Source: Cytophagaceae bacterium
GTDB lineage: Bacteria; Bacteroidota; Bacteroidia; Cytophagales; Spirosomataceae
Length of the DNA stretch: 34,983 nucleotides
Direction of reading: 5' to 3'
Assembly (NCBI GenBank): GCA_027488335.1
Contig: JAIYBU010000087.1
Location: forward strand, 1-34,983
The notes beneath the pieces were generated by a model. That model was not told the DNA's origin, made no database searches, and saw only the letters and a program-made list of their open reading frames with translations. The first letter of the stretch is position 1, and every line of letters begins with the position of its first letter. Made by a program: the position numbers and the translations under genes. Below are positions 16,456 to 24,299 of this stretch, one piece after another.

Positions 16456-18564
16456 TTATCTAATGAGGGTTACTGAACCAACTTTTTCAAATTTTTGTCC
16501 TGCTGGGTCTAAACCATAAACCTTAAAGCCATAGTTGCCCGCAGGTGCTGGCGTAACACCATCGCTGGCGGTCCCATTCCAACCCGTTCCCAAATTCGTA
16601 CTTTCAAAGATTACATTTCCCCAACGGTCATATACTTCTAAATTAAATTGTACGATATATTGGCCTTGGGCAACAAATGTATCATTGATACCATCCTCAT
16701 TAGGTGAAAATGCTGTTGGTATGTATAGCTCTGCTGGCGTAATAAAAGTATAGATATTAGAGTAAACCGTAAATGGGAAATTATAGGTAGTACCATTACT
16801 TTCGGTAATCTTCACTTTCTGCACAGCTTCAATTCTAAAGTAAGCTTTTCCTTGGGAATTAGGAGCTGCTAAAAGAGTTCTAATTTGCTCCCTCACTCCC
16901 AGTGTGTTAGTAGTAACAGTAGTTACACCAGTAGGAAATCCAGTTTCATCTATTGATTGTACATTGTATTCAACAGGAAAGGTATTAGGCGAAGGGATAA
17001 CAAATTGTGTCCAATCGAGTGTATTGGGTTTGGTTGATGTCAAGTAAACACTACAAAACGCAGGCGATTGTTGTGAAACATTGTCACAATCATCTTGATA
17101 TTCTACTTTGTAGCAATACTGCTGACGGTTGGGGTCAACGTTTTTGTCTTCATAAAAATTTTGTGATGATTCTTTCACTTTTACGAAATTAGAAGGGCCA
17201 CCTTCTGAACGGTAAAAAATGTAGTTTTTTTCTAAGCCATTCGGTTCAAAGATATTAAACTTGATAAGGCTTTCATTTTGTACCGAAACTGTTGCGATGG
17301 TCTTTGCATTTAATAATGGCGTTGTAGCGGGGTTGACCAAAATTGTTGGAGATTTAATAACTACCCTATCAGCTGGTGTGCTACCAAGAAATGCACTCAC
17401 CTGAAAATCATATTGTTTCTTACAATTTAGTGCATCAAAAGTATAAGTAGTGGCAGTTGGTGTTACTGGAGCAGCATTATTGGGGTTTGCTCCTGTAGGA
17501 GACTCACTATAGCCAATTGAATAACGAATAACTGCTGGGTCAGGTGAAGTCCAATCAAGTTTTACTTCTTTTGAACTTATAACAGTTGCTTTCGGAATTA
17601 TTGTACAAACTTCGTTTGATAAAATAGGATTACTACAACCATCAAAAGTTTTTAATCTAAAGCAATATTCATTGGTGGCATTTAGGCCCGTTACGGTTTC
17701 TGTTTTAAATGTTTCACCTGTATTGCGAGTAATTTTTTTGCCTGTATCAGTCCAAGTTCCAGTTTTAGGTTTCTGTTCGAGTGTGTAATCCTTTCCATCT
17801 GTTCCTTCGACCATTGTTATTTTATTACTTGTTCCGCCAGTTAAGCCTTCTAATTCGCTGATTTTTGGTTTGTTGTTTGTTTCAAATTCAAAAGGATATG
17901 GTGAACTGGGGCAAACTTCATCGTTAGAAGGTCCTCTTGTGTAAATACCAACAATTTGTGGCTTAGAAGTTGGAGGTGTAGTATAGGTATGTGATTTAGG
18001 AAAGGGAAAACTTGCAGCCGTAATATTTGGTATTATATCTTGGCTTGTTGGGCCATCGCCCCATAAAATTCTATATGCACCATGTCCTTTATTTTTAGCA
18101 GTATTCAAAAAATTAATAGATATTGTATTAGTTCCACAAGAACTTACACTCACATCAGGTTGTTCGGTTTTTATTATTTCAAATGCTTTGCAAGTGACAT
18201 ATATTTCACCACCCGTATTTCCAAGTTGCATTACCCAATAAATACCAGGAGTTGTTACGATAGTATCAGATTTGGTTGAAACATTAGTTGTTATATCTCG
18301 TCCATCTCGAAGATTAAATATGTAATTTGCACCAACAAGGGGAGAACCATTTTTGGCTTGTGGATTGATAATTCTCACAGCTGCAGAATTATTTGTAAAG
18401 TCTAAGCAGCCATATTCAATATTCAAACTAAATGCACCACCATTAGGCTGTATTCCACCCCCAGGATTATCACATTGTTTAGGCCTTGTAGCTTGCTGAC
18501 CAAAAGAAAGGTTAGTCATGCAAAAAGCACCTAACCAAAATAAAATAAATTTGATACGGGACAT
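16456..18564 (-). CDS. Secreted protein with T9SS type-B (gliding-motility) C-terminal domain
   Basis: The 702-residue protein starts with a Sec signal (MSRIKFILFWLGAFCMTNLSFGQQ). The middle has PKD/FN3-like beta domains, with two clear FN3-like units near 330-410 and 415-510 and several Cys, e.g. EYGCLDF, VSSCGTNT and CPSSPYPF. The last about 90 residues are a CHU_C/gliding motility-associated domain: YIPTAFSPNEDGINDTF, LEVYDRWGNVIFES, GWNGTASDG and PAGNYGFKVYG. This type-B tail is a T9SS export signal and typically goes to surface-attached proteins. No enzyme domain is seen; adhesion is a guess. It forms a single-gene unit with a terminator, and an 8-bp perfect hairpin (18598-18617) lies in its leader region. 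Confidence 0.9.
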   Translation of the reverse strand: MSRIKFILFWLGAFCMTNLSFGQQATRPKQCDNPGGGIQPNGGAFSLNIEYGCLDFTNNSAAVRIINPQAKNGSPLVGANYIFNLRDGRDITTNVSTKSDTIVTTPGIYWVMQLGNTGGEIYVTCKAFEIIKTEQPDVSVSSCGTNTISINFLNTAKNKGHGAYRILWGDGPTSQDIIPNITAASFPFPKSHTYTTPPTSKPQIVGIYTRGPSNDEVCPSSPYPFEFETNNKPKISELEGLTGGTSNKITMVEGTDGKDYTLEQKPKTGTWTDTGKKITRNTGETFKTETVTGLNATNEYCFRLKTFDGCSNPILSNEVCTIIPKATVISSKEVKLDWTSPDPAVIRYSIGYSESPTGANPNNAAPVTPTATTYTFDALNCKKQYDFQVSAFLGSTPADRVVIKSPTILVNPATTPLLNAKTIATVSVQNESLIKFNIFEPNGLEKNYIFYRSEGGPSNFVKVKESSQNFYEDKNVDPNRQQYCYKVEYQDDCDNVSQQSPAFCSVYLTSTKPNTLDWTQFVIPSPNTFPVEYNVQSIDETGFPTGVTTVTTNTLGVREQIRTLLAAPNSQGKAYFRIEAVQKVKITESNGTTYNFPFTVYSNIYTFITPAELYIPTAFSPNEDGINDTFVAQGQYIVQFNLEVYDRWGNVIFESTNLGTGWNGTASDGVTPAPAGNYGFKVYGLDPAGQKFEKVGSVTLIR

Positions 18565-18734
18565 AGTTAAAATCTTTTCATGTGTTCACTCACTTGATGA
18601 TTTTTAAGCAAAAATCATGCCCGATAGTAGTGGAGTCTCTTAGATAACGTATGTATGAAGGCGATTATTCCTTGAATCTTAAAATAAATAGCGAGAAATG
18701 CAAATAGATGAGGAATAAAAGTTTGATTATCTTA

Positions 18735-18760
18735 TTGATAGTCAGTCGATTATAGATTAT
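18735..18760. repeat. Dispersed GTCGATAG-type repeat, copy C
   Basis: TTGATAGTCAGTCGATTATA resembles the other copies of the family. It sits in the 247-bp gap between the CrtA-like gene and the T9SS type-B gene, where I see no gene. Confidence 0.35.
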
Positions 18761-18811
18761 TTAAAGAAAAGTGCTATTTGGCGTGATATTTGTGGTAGCG
18801 GGTTGAAGCTT

Positions 18812-19504
18812 TTAGATGAAGAAAGGATTAACGCCTTTGATAGTTCCGAAGGTTTCTACGGGAATAAATCTTGCGAACAGCTCTTCCGAATACCACCCTT
18901 CTGCGTGGGTTTTCTTGATGACCTCAGCATGTTCTCGTTGACGGTACGCAAACTTTTTCACATCCTCCAAACTTTCCCAAACAGAAAAGGTGGCTTGTCT
19001 GAGAAACGGCATTTCACCAACGCCAACCGAGGTGATAAAACCTTGTGCATGCCCCATTGATGCCGCAACCGTCGGCACGTTTTTCCAAAAACCAGCTAAT
19101 TTTGATAAACGAATGGTTGCACGAGTGAGTACCGCAATCGGGCCTTGATATGTACGGTCAGGCGTGGGTTGTCCGAACGGTTCTTTGCCGTCCCATTTTC
19201 CGTGCGATTCATAAGGAATACAGCCAATTGTCCATTGTTCATTGGTCAATAATCGCCACCAACGCCAAACCATAGAGCTTTTATGAAATCTCTCGAAATC
19301 AGCTTTTTCTTGCCAAACTGTCATCAATCCCCACTGCTGATAGTCGGGATGAATATCAAAAGTACCATTTTTTCCACACCCTAGCAACTTCCAAAACGTG
19401 ATTCCTTTCGTAAAAAATAGCGGAATATGTAAAACAGCCATTGAAATAAAGGCCAAAGGAATGAAATATTTTGGATACCGAACAATGGTGAGTGTGACAA
19501 ACAT
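18812..19504 (-). CDS. CrtA-like (spheroidene monooxygenase family) protein
   Basis: Using the ATG at 19504, the product is 230 residues. It shows the family pattern known from spheroidene monooxygenase CrtA: an opening VTLTIVRYPKYF, a conserved FWKLLGCGKNGTFDIHPDY, then WGLMTVW, GPIAVLTRATIR, a late GVGEMPFLRQATFSVW and WYSEELFARFIP. CrtA inserts oxygen into carotenoids, but no carotenoid genes occur here. The gene lies 122 bp downstream of a methyltransferase and type III polyketide synthase on the same strand, so an aromatic polyketide or phenolic lipid is a more natural substrate; this is inference. A TTG 25 codons upstream would add a hydrophobic leader that the family lacks. Confidence 0.75.
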   Translation of the reverse strand: MFVTLTIVRYPKYFIPLAFISMAVLHIPLFFTKGITFWKLLGCGKNGTFDIHPDYQQWGLMTVWQEKADFERFHKSSMVWRWWRLLTNEQWTIGCIPYESHGKWDGKEPFGQPTPDRTYQGPIAVLTRATIRLSKLAGFWKNVPTVAASMGHAQGFITSVGVGEMPFLRQATFSVWESLEDVKKFAYRQREHAEVIKKTHAEGWYSEELFARFIPVETFGTIKGVNPFFI

Positions 19505-19626
19505 TTTTTGATGAGAACGGAAGTGATAATTAAAGTATAAACACCAGAAACTACAATAAGTTATAAAAATGTAGGACAAGTTTTCAGCTTGTTGAAGGCG
19601 TAGATATGAAACGTTTGATTGATGGT

Positions 19627-20427
19627 TTATTTTTCAACCAAAATCAACCACCTAAATGCCCATTTCCATTTTATTTTATAATTGTGGATGCCTGCTTTTT
19701 CCAATAAAATTTCCCATTCGTGTCTCGTAAAACCTCTCAAAACCGAAAGAGGAGCATCGTTTTTAACCAAATACGACTTTGAAAACAAACCAGTAAGGCA
19801 TTTAATTGAATAATATGCCAGCGGATGACGGTGCAAATCTGCAATCACAAACCCGATTTCGGCATTTTTGTGCATCCATTTTAGCATTTTTATTAAATCT
19901 TCATCTCGGAAATGATGACAAAACAACGAGTTGAAGATTATATGGGGCTGCCCATCTGGAAACGTAGCGAGTTGATAATCAGCAATTTCATAGTTGATTT
20001 TTGGGTCTTGCTTCTCAAATTTCTCGGCAAACTTTACACAGTCTTCTTTCAAATCAATACCTCTGAGTGAGTGAGTAATTCTTTTATTATTTAAAAATCG
20101 GCCAATTGCCCTTAAATTATCTCCACCACCACTGCCAATTTCATATATTTTTAATGTTTCAGAAATATCTGAAAATATTTTTTTATTTAAAAATATTGTA
20201 TATTTTAAATTAGTTGTATATTTTGATGTTTTAGAATTTAATGTTTTTTTTGAATAATTGATTTTAATTGAATATATGAAATATTTAATTCCATCTAAAA
20301 CTACTGAATGTCCGCCAAGATAGCGATTGATAAAATCAAGTTCACGGAGATTTTGATAGAGGTCTTGGGTCGGAATTTCCTCATTATCGAGCAATTCAGA
20401 TTGGTAGGAGCGGGTTTTGAAATTCAT
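19627..20427 (-). CDS. SAM-dependent methyltransferase of the type III PKS cassette
   Basis: The 266-residue class I methyltransferase has motif I at residues 96-103 (EIGSGGGD), the acidic D125 region (GIDLKEDC) and post-motif IIFNSLFCHHFRDEDL. The N-terminus (ELLDNEEIPTQDLYQNLREL, FINRYLGGH) is the type commonly found next to Bacteroidota type III polyketide synthases. Its start overlaps the synthase stop as ATGA, so they are translationally coupled. A likely role is O-methylation of the polyketide phenol. Residues about 50-88 are an unusually AT-rich, Lys/Tyr/Asn-rich insertion just before motif I, with a repeated KYT unit. This looks like a later insertion and might weaken folding. Confidence 0.82.
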   Translation of the reverse strand: MNFKTRSYQSELLDNEEIPTQDLYQNLRELDFINRYLGGHSVVLDGIKYFIYSIKINYSKKTLNSKTSKYTTNLKYTIFLNKKIFSDISETLKIYEIGSGGGDNLRAIGRFLNNKRITHSLRGIDLKEDCVKFAEKFEKQDPKINYEIADYQLATFPDGQPHIIFNSLFCHHFRDEDLIKMLKWMHKNAEIGFVIADLHRHPLAYYSIKCLTGLFSKSYLVKNDAPLSVLRGFTRHEWEILLEKAGIHNYKIKWKWAFRWLILVEK

Positions 20428-21503
20428 CGTTCTAAAATGACACTTTCCATCGTGATGCCTGGCCCAAAAGCTATTGCAAAAATATTGCCTGTTTTAGCGG
20501 TATTTTCCATCATTTTTTTCAATACGAATAAAATAGTTGGTGATGACATATTACCATAATTTTTCAAAATTTCATACGATTCATTCAAGGCCTCAGAACC
20601 TAATTCAAGCGATGTCGCTACGGCTTCCAGAATATTTTTTCCACCTGGGTGAATTGCCCAATCGGTGATGTTTTCGGTAGTTAAACCCAATTTTTGCAAC
20701 GAATTTTCGAGTAGATTTTTAATTTCTTGTTTAATTAGCTTCGGTACGTGGCTCGAAAGTGTCATCAGAAAACCCGTACTCGAAAGTTGCCAAGCCATAT
20801 CTGCTTGTCCGCTTAAGGCAATTTGTGAATAAAACTGCTTGATTTCTAAGCCTTTAGCATCGTTGTCCCCATTTATTAAACAAGCGGCCGAGCCATCGGC
20901 AAAAAGTGTCGAAGAAAGAATGGCATCAACATCATTTGACTTTTGAAAGTGCAGCGTACAGAGTTCGGTACAAACAACCAGTACTTTGGCCGAAGTATCG
21001 GCTCTGCAAAAAGCATCGGCTATTTTGAGGGCGTGAAGTGCTGCATAGCAACCCATAAAATTGACTGATGTACGAACGATATTAGGCGAAAGATTGAGTG
21101 CTTGCACCAACTGAATATCCAAACCTGGAGCTGAAAGGCCCGTACAAGTAACAGTAATTAAATGAGTAATTTCTTGAATATTTATAGCAGTTTTTGCTGT
21201 ATTTAAACAATCCTCAATGGCAGAAACCGAGAGTTCTACGGCTTCTTGGTTATAAAACGCCATGCGATTTTCGAGTGATGGCGTGGTGTTGTTATCGCCA
21301 AAAAAAAACCATTGACCACGAGTTTGCGAAAAGTCAGGAAATATTGAATAACGGGTGTCTATTCCACTTCTATGGTATAAAATTGGGAGGAGTTTTCGGT
21401 TTTTTTCGTCGGGATTGTTGGCATCGAGCATAAACCGCATAATGTCATTTTGTTGATGACAGTTAGCTGGGTTGGCGGTGCCGATAGCGGTTATTTTTGG
21501 CAT
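20424..21503 (-). CDS. Type III polyketide synthase (chalcone/stilbene synthase superfamily)
   Basis: The 359-residue homodimeric synthase has the catalytic triad C152 (SVNFMGCYAALHAL), H285 (AIHPGGKNIL) and N318 (KNYGNMSSPT), plus GFGPG-loop equivalent AFGPGITMES near the C-terminus. It extends a starter acyl-CoA with malonyl-CoA and cyclises the chain. Starter and product cannot be read from sequence; alkylresorcinol or alkylpyrone-type products are common in bacteria. It is first in a minus-strand unit with a coupled methyltransferase and a CrtA-like oxygenase. The 513-bp region upstream contains a 22-bp perfect palindrome and an inverted repeat, the best places to look for control of the cassette. 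Confidence 0.92.
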   Translation of the reverse strand: MPKITAIGTANPANCHQQNDIMRFMLDANNPDEKNRKLLPILYHRSGIDTRYSIFPDFSQTRGQWFFFGDNNTTPSLENRMAFYNQEAVELSVSAIEDCLNTAKTAINIQEITHLITVTCTGLSAPGLDIQLVQALNLSPNIVRTSVNFMGCYAALHALKIADAFCRADTSAKVLVVCTELCTLHFQKSNDVDAILSSTLFADGSAACLINGDNDAKGLEIKQFYSQIALSGQADMAWQLSSTGFLMTLSSHVPKLIKQEIKNLLENSLQKLGLTTENITDWAIHPGGKNILEAVATSLELGSEALNESYEILKNYGNMSSPTILFVLKKMMENTAKTGNIFAIAFGPGITMESVILER

Positions 21504-21518
21504 GAAAGAGAATTAAAA

Positions 21519-21553
21519 GTCGATTGTTCATGGATGACAGTCGATAGTTTTAT
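21519..21553. repeat. Dispersed GTCGATAG-type repeat, copy D
   Basis: AGTCGATTGTTCATGGATGA followed by CAGTCGATAGTTTTAT. The latter is identical to copy A at 8037-8052. It lies 16 bp upstream of the polyketide synthase start. Confidence 0.45.
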
Positions 21554-21611
21554 ATAAGTAAATTTTACTTATAATGTATTTGGATTTTGGTTTGTACTAT
21601 TCAGACATTTT

Positions 21612-21638
21612 ACTGTTGACTGAAAACTATCGATTATC
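21612..21638. repeat. Dispersed GTCGATAG-type repeat, copy E (inverted relative to D)
   Basis: ACTGTTGACTGAAAACTATC followed by GATTATC. AAAACTATCG (21623-21632) is the exact reverse complement of CGATAGTTTT in copy D, so the two could form a long-loop hairpin. Confidence 0.4.
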
Positions 21639-21833
21639 TAAACACACTCTGGAAACACTCTTTATACGAAATTTTTTTCTTTTTTTTGAGGTTGGTATTT
21701 TACCAAAAAAATTCGTTAGTGATATTATCTTGTCTAACGCTTAATGTCTTCCATTTGTTTTCACGATTCATCTTAATATCGTTTCGTCTATCGCCTTTTC
21801 TGGAGTTTTAAATTTTGAAATAGTACAGATTTC

Positions 21834-21855
21834 TTTTAGTTCGGCCGAACTAAAA
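21834..21855. promoter_or_regulatory. Perfect 22-bp palindrome, candidate operator
   Basis: The central 20 bp are TTTAGTTCGGCCGAACTAAA; one further T and A extend the symmetry to 22 bp. There is no loop and no following T-run on either strand, so a dimeric repressor site fits better than a terminator. It lies 331 bp upstream of the polyketide synthase and 161 bp downstream of menC. No regulator gene is adjacent. Confidence 0.5.
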
Positions 21856-22016
21856 ACACTCATTAACTTAATGATTGTATAAATTGCCAATATTTTGTTT
21901 CGAAATACATAACCGTATCTTCCTTAGTATAAATTAAGATACGAGAAAACAACAAAAGTATATTAGCTGTATATAAAATCTGTTTTAATTTGTGTTGCCG
22001 AGAAAATGATATGGGG

Positions 22017-23108
22017 TTAGAGCTCGTTGATTAAGTTAAAATTCCAATCTTTATCAAGTCGGTAGTGTAGTTTCCCATTTTCGACAACAAGTGGACTTTC
22101 GATATTATTATGGTACAACGAACCAGTCCCCAAGCCTTGCGGAAGTGCATTTTTGTATTCGGCCGTAAACTGAGCAATGGCATTCAAGCCAATATTCGAT
22201 TCGAGTGCTGACGTCATCCACCAACCAATGTGCAGGCGAGAAGCAATTTCAATCCATTCTCGACAATGTTGTAAACCACCCAAAAGTGTGGGTTTCAAAA
22301 TGATGTACGTAGGTTTGATTTTTTTGAGTAATTGCATTTTTTGCACGTAATCGCTTATACCAATCAATTCTTCATCGAGGGCAATTGGGACTGGGCTATC
22401 TTGACATAGCTCAGCCATTGCTTCGGGTTGCTTTTGTTTGATAGGTTGCTCAATGCTATGTATCTGATAATGAGTTAGTTGCGAGAGTTTTTTTTGTGCT
22501 TCTTCAGGCGAAAATGCTCCATTGGCATCTACTCTAAGCGTGATTTGTTCGGCCGAAAATTGTTGACGAATACTGGCCAAAATTTCTAATTCTTCCTCAA
22601 AATTAATCGCACCAACTTTCATCTTAATGGTATCGAAGCCTGAAGCCAACTTTTCATCAACTTGGGCGGTCATAAACTCTTTGCTTCCCATCCAAACCAA
22701 GCCATTGATATTGATTGCTCTTTGGTTTTTCGAGAAATCATTATCAAAAATGATTCTTTTTCCGCCATTCATAATGTCCAGAAGAGCAGTTTCAAAACCA
22801 AATTTGATAGAAGGAAGTCGGTCGTCGATGAGTTGTGAAAGAATGATGTTTATATTCCATTCAAAAACTTCGAGGTCGAGGCTATTAAAAGTATTGCAGA
22901 TTTCTTGTAGAATTTGCTCGAAATTTGGAAAATCATCAATACTAAGTCCTTTCAACGGGGCAGCTTCTCCCAAACCAAAAACCGAAGGGTTTTCAGAATC
23001 GAATATTTTCAAGAAAAAAGTATCTTTCTCGGTATAAACACCCCGTGACGTTCCAGCCTCAAACTTGAACTTTAGCGTGTGCTTCAACCATTTGACTTTC
23101 AGACCCAT
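22017..23108 (-). CDS. menC: o-Succinylbenzoate synthase (enolase superfamily)
   Basis: The 363-residue protein dehydrates SHCHC to o-succinylbenzoate in menaquinone synthesis. The superfamily residues are in place: KMK with K162/K164, metal ligands D194 (RVDANGAF), E220 (HSIEQP) and D245 (ALDEEL), and base K272 (ILKPTLLGG). Length and motif spacing match MenC of Bacteroidota. Dipeptide epimerases share this fold, but the KPTLLGG and DEEL context favours MenC. No other men gene lies in the window. On the minus strand TACTTTTG (23129-23136) is a -7-like box 21 bp before the start. It is divergent from lpxK. Confidence 0.88.
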   Translation of the reverse strand: MGLKVKWLKHTLKFKFEAGTSRGVYTEKDTFFLKIFDSENPSVFGLGEAAPLKGLSIDDFPNFEQILQEICNTFNSLDLEVFEWNINIILSQLIDDRLPSIKFGFETALLDIMNGGKRIIFDNDFSKNQRAININGLVWMGSKEFMTAQVDEKLASGFDTIKMKVGAINFEEELEILASIRQQFSAEQITLRVDANGAFSPEEAQKKLSQLTHYQIHSIEQPIKQKQPEAMAELCQDSPVPIALDEELIGISDYVQKMQLLKKIKPTYIILKPTLLGGLQHCREWIEIASRLHIGWWMTSALESNIGLNAIAQFTAEYKNALPQGLGTGSLYHNNIESPLVVENGKLHYRLDKDWNFNLINEL

Positions 23109-23234
23109 TGAAAAATGCTTAATTTTGGCAAAAGTACAGAAACTTTTGTTTTTTATGACACAAATCAGCGATTTATATGCTTTTTGAGCTGTTTGCTCTT
23201 GACAGAAGCAATAAATCTACAAAAATCGAACCAA

Positions 23235-24299
23235 ATGAAGGTTATTTTCTTATTGTTAAAGACAATACTTTTTCCGTTATATGGGCTTTATTATACCGTA
23301 ATTTTTTTGCGAAATTGGCTGTTTGATGCTGGTTTTATGCACGCAATTTCGCCTAAAGTGCTGACAATCAATGTCGGAAACTTGAGTTTAGGTGGTACAG
23401 GAAAAACCCCTCATGTAGAGTATTTAGTTAGACTTTTGAACGAAAAATATAATATAAGTACATTGAGCCGAGGTTATGGTCGAAAAACAAAAGGTTTTAT
23501 CTTAGCCAATGTGCAAGCAACTGCCGAAACGATTGGCGATGAACCGATGCAATATTACTTGAAATTTAAGAATAAAATAAATGTGGTTGTTTGCGAAAAT
23601 AGGGTGGAAGGGGTTGATAAAATTCAAAAGCTGTTTGCTGATAATAAGGTAGTTGTTCTGGATGATGCCTTTCAACATCGCAAAATTGCTCCGCAAGTAA
23701 ACCTGTTACTGTCTGACTATAATAAGCCATTTTATGAAGATAGTTTAGTGCCTTTTGGGCGGCTGAGAGATATTAGAAGAAGTGCCAACCGTGCCGATGC
23801 CGTAATTATCACTAAATGTCCAAGTCAGATTACAGAACAAGAAAAAGAAATAATTAGGAATAAAGTTTTAGCTTATACAAAAACAGAAATTCCAGTATTT
23901 TTCTCAAAAATTCTTTATCAAGAAATCACGGGTTATGCTGCTAAGAATATTTTTAATGCTACAAAAAACATTAGCGTTTTGACTGCTATTGCAAAGCCAA
24001 AAGTTTTTATTCAATATCTTTCAGAAAAAAACTTAGTGATAGAAAAAATCTTTGATTTTTCTGACCATCATGCTTTTTCAAGAAAAGATATTGATAGGTT
24101 ATTAAACGAAACAGAGGAAACGCTACAAATTATTACGACTGAAAAAGACATGGTAAAACTGAAACCGCAACTTTCTGAAACAGAATTAAAGCGTTTTTTT
24201 TATGTACCAATCGAGATTGAGATTGAAAATAAAATAACCTTTGATGCGTTAATAAATGCTAAAATAGATTCTTTTTACTGCAAGAATGGCCACCGATAA
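23235..24299 (+). CDS. lpxK: Tetraacyldisaccharide 4'-kinase
   Basis: LpxK phosphorylates the 4' position of the lipid A disaccharide at the inner membrane. I start at the ATG at 23235 (354 aa): MKVIFLLLKTILFPLYGLYY supplies the usual N-terminal membrane anchor, and the frame further upstream (from 23115) lacks similarity. The P-loop is NVGNLSLGGTGKTP, with GGTGKT at residues 53-58. It is followed by SRGYGRKTKG and the Walker-B-like VVVLDDAFQHR. Conserved PFGRLRD and the C-terminal TTEKDMVKL are also present. Its stop overlaps the ATG of the caspase-like gene (TAATG), so the two are translationally coupled. The other lpx genes lie about 4 kb to the right on the opposite strand. Confidence 0.96.
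   Translation: MKVIFLLLKTILFPLYGLYYTVIFLRNWLFDAGFMHAISPKVLTINVGNLSLGGTGKTPHVEYLVRLLNEKYNISTLSRGYGRKTKGFILANVQATAETIGDEPMQYYLKFKNKINVVVCENRVEGVDKIQKLFADNKVVVLDDAFQHRKIAPQVNLLLSDYNKPFYEDSLVPFGRLRDIRRSANRADAVIITKCPSQITEQEKEIIRNKVLAYTKTEIPVFFSKILYQEITGYAAKNIFNATKNISVLTAIAKPKVFIQYLSEKNLVIEKIFDFSDHHAFSRKDIDRLLNETEETLQIITTEKDMVKLKPQLSETELKRFFYVPIEIEIENKITFDALINAKIDSFYCKNGHR

Larger units (their letters stand above)
21504..22016. other. 513-bp gene-free region upstream of the PKS cassette
   Basis: I see no coding sequence. It holds two copies of the dispersed GTCGATAG repeat in inverted orientation (21519-21553 and 21612-21638, sharing CGATAGTTTT/AAAACTATCG), a small hairpin TTGGTA-TTT-TACCAA (21692-21706) and a perfect 22-bp palindrome (21834-21855). 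No full TTTG-N19-TAnnTTTG promoter was found for the polyketide synthase, and no convincing terminator for menC. Confidence 0.6.

Noticed and set aside
18598..18617. TGATTTTT/AAAAATCA hairpin as a terminator or riboswitch
   Set aside because: The arms are pure A/T apart from one G/C pair, it lies upstream of the T9SS gene, and there is no further conserved structure.
21692..21706. TTGGTA-TTT-TACCAA hairpin as a menC terminator
   Set aside because: The stem is only 6 bp, it lies over 300 bp past the menC stop, and the T-run is not on the 3' side on the minus strand.
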